This document shows positions 63,936 to 64,000 of a stretch of DNA of 64,000 nucleotides, piece by piece. A program made the translations under genes and the position numbers. Where the stretch lies: positions 3,224,001 to 3,288,000 of the forward strand of contig OZ253954.1 in NCBI GenBank assembly GCA_965267405.1, given 5' to 3'. Origin of the DNA: JAPPOI01 sp028818055. GTDB taxonomy: Bacteria; Pseudomonadota; Alphaproteobacteria; Rhodobacterales; Rhodobacteraceae. The number at the start of each line of letters is the position of its first letter. Positions within the stretch are counted from its first letter, which is position 1. The notes under the pieces are model-generated. The model searched no databases and was not told where the DNA came from. It saw only the letters and a program-made list of their open reading frames with translations.

Positions 63936-64000
63936 TCAGGTCAAACCCGGCAGCGTTAAAACAACAACGAACATTGCAACCAGGCACACTGCTCCCAAGA
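63936..64000 (-). CDS. 3' end of a minus-strand gene (partial), hydrophobic C-terminus
   Basis: A minus-strand frame is open from the right edge to a TGA at 63936-63938. The visible end reads LGAVCLVAMFVVVLTLPGLT, a membrane segment with few residues after it. About 130 bp downstream lies a strong minus-strand terminator. The product cannot be named from about 20 residues. Confidence 0.4.
   Translation of the reverse strand, partial: LGAVCLVAMFVVVLTLPGLT

Overview
This window is a 64 kb chromosomal segment of an alphaproteobacterium, most likely a marine Rhodobacteraceae of the Roseobacter group. The evidence is gene content and protein style: ribosomal proteins L9 and S2 with long acidic C-terminal tails, a class II (plant-type) DAHP synthase, a phoR-pstSCAB-phoU-phoB cluster, a dimethylglycine-dehydrogenase-like flavoprotein, a stand-alone Hint-domain protein, a GlxA-type AraC regulator and a solo LuxR regulator. 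I see no phage, insertion sequence, integron or CRISPR array. Nearly everything is ordinary core genome, so the items of interest are small ones.

Layout. 0-6.5 kb: 3' end of polA, an ACT-domain protein, purL, a chloramphenicol-acetyltransferase-like pseudogene with a large internal deletion, the bolA/grxD pair and, on the other strand, rpsF-rpsR-rplI behind a probable S6:S18-binding leader. 6.5-12 kb: a two-TM protein, a class V aminotransferase, photolyase, 3-hydroxybutyrate dehydrogenase coupled to a patatin. 12-20 kb, minus strand: a small membrane protein, a 2OG-Fe(II) oxygenase, a DUF502 protein, psuG-psuK (pseudouridine breakdown), the dimethylglycine-dehydrogenase-like protein and an MmgE/PrpD protein. 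20-25.8 kb: DUF2461, metG, rpsB-tsf behind a predicted three-way-junction leader, a highly structured 314-bp intergenic region, then aroQ-luxR. 26-33.3 kb: the phosphate regulon, with a clear repeated Pho box before pstS. 33.5-41.7 kb: a yicC-gmk-gamma carbonic anhydrase-PLP enzyme operon, a PAS protein, DAHP synthase, a GlxA regulator and a periplasmic sugar dehydrogenase. 41.9-48.2 kb: a complete branched-chain-amino-acid-type ABC transporter (substrate-binding protein, two ATPases, two permeases) with two unknown small genes between the ATPases and permeases, ending in a MocA-like nucleotidyltransferase. 48.2-51.9 kb: Hint protein, a 579-bp gap, modABC and a tRNA-Leu(CAA) 36 nt upstream of modA. 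52-64 kb: a YpfJ-type metallopeptidase, YqaA/DedA protein, dsbB, gyrA, an envelope beta-barrel candidate, trmFO, a methyltransferase, gluQRS, hisI, an IscU-like protein and a soluble MCP-like protein.

How the genes work together. The strongest functional unit is the phosphate system: PhoR/PhoB sense and regulate, PstSCAB imports, PhoU couples uptake to signalling, and the Pho box lies in front of pstS. Tight 4-bp stop/start overlaps mark the pstC-pstA, psuK-psuG, gmk-carbonic anhydrase-PLP enzyme, livG-livF, livH-livM-mocA, modA-modB and yqaA-dsbB units. Molybdate uptake (modABC) and the MocA-like cofactor-maturation protein lie within 2 kb of each other. Translation-related genes (rpsF/R, rplI, rpsB, tsf, metG, trmFO, gluQRS, tRNA-Leu) are scattered through the window.

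No undescribed multi-gene system is evident. The best leads are two RNA structures upstream of ribosomal protein genes, the structured intergenic region at 24.3-24.6 kb, and the unknown gene pair inside the liv operon. All assignments come from reading sequence and recalling families; no database search was run.
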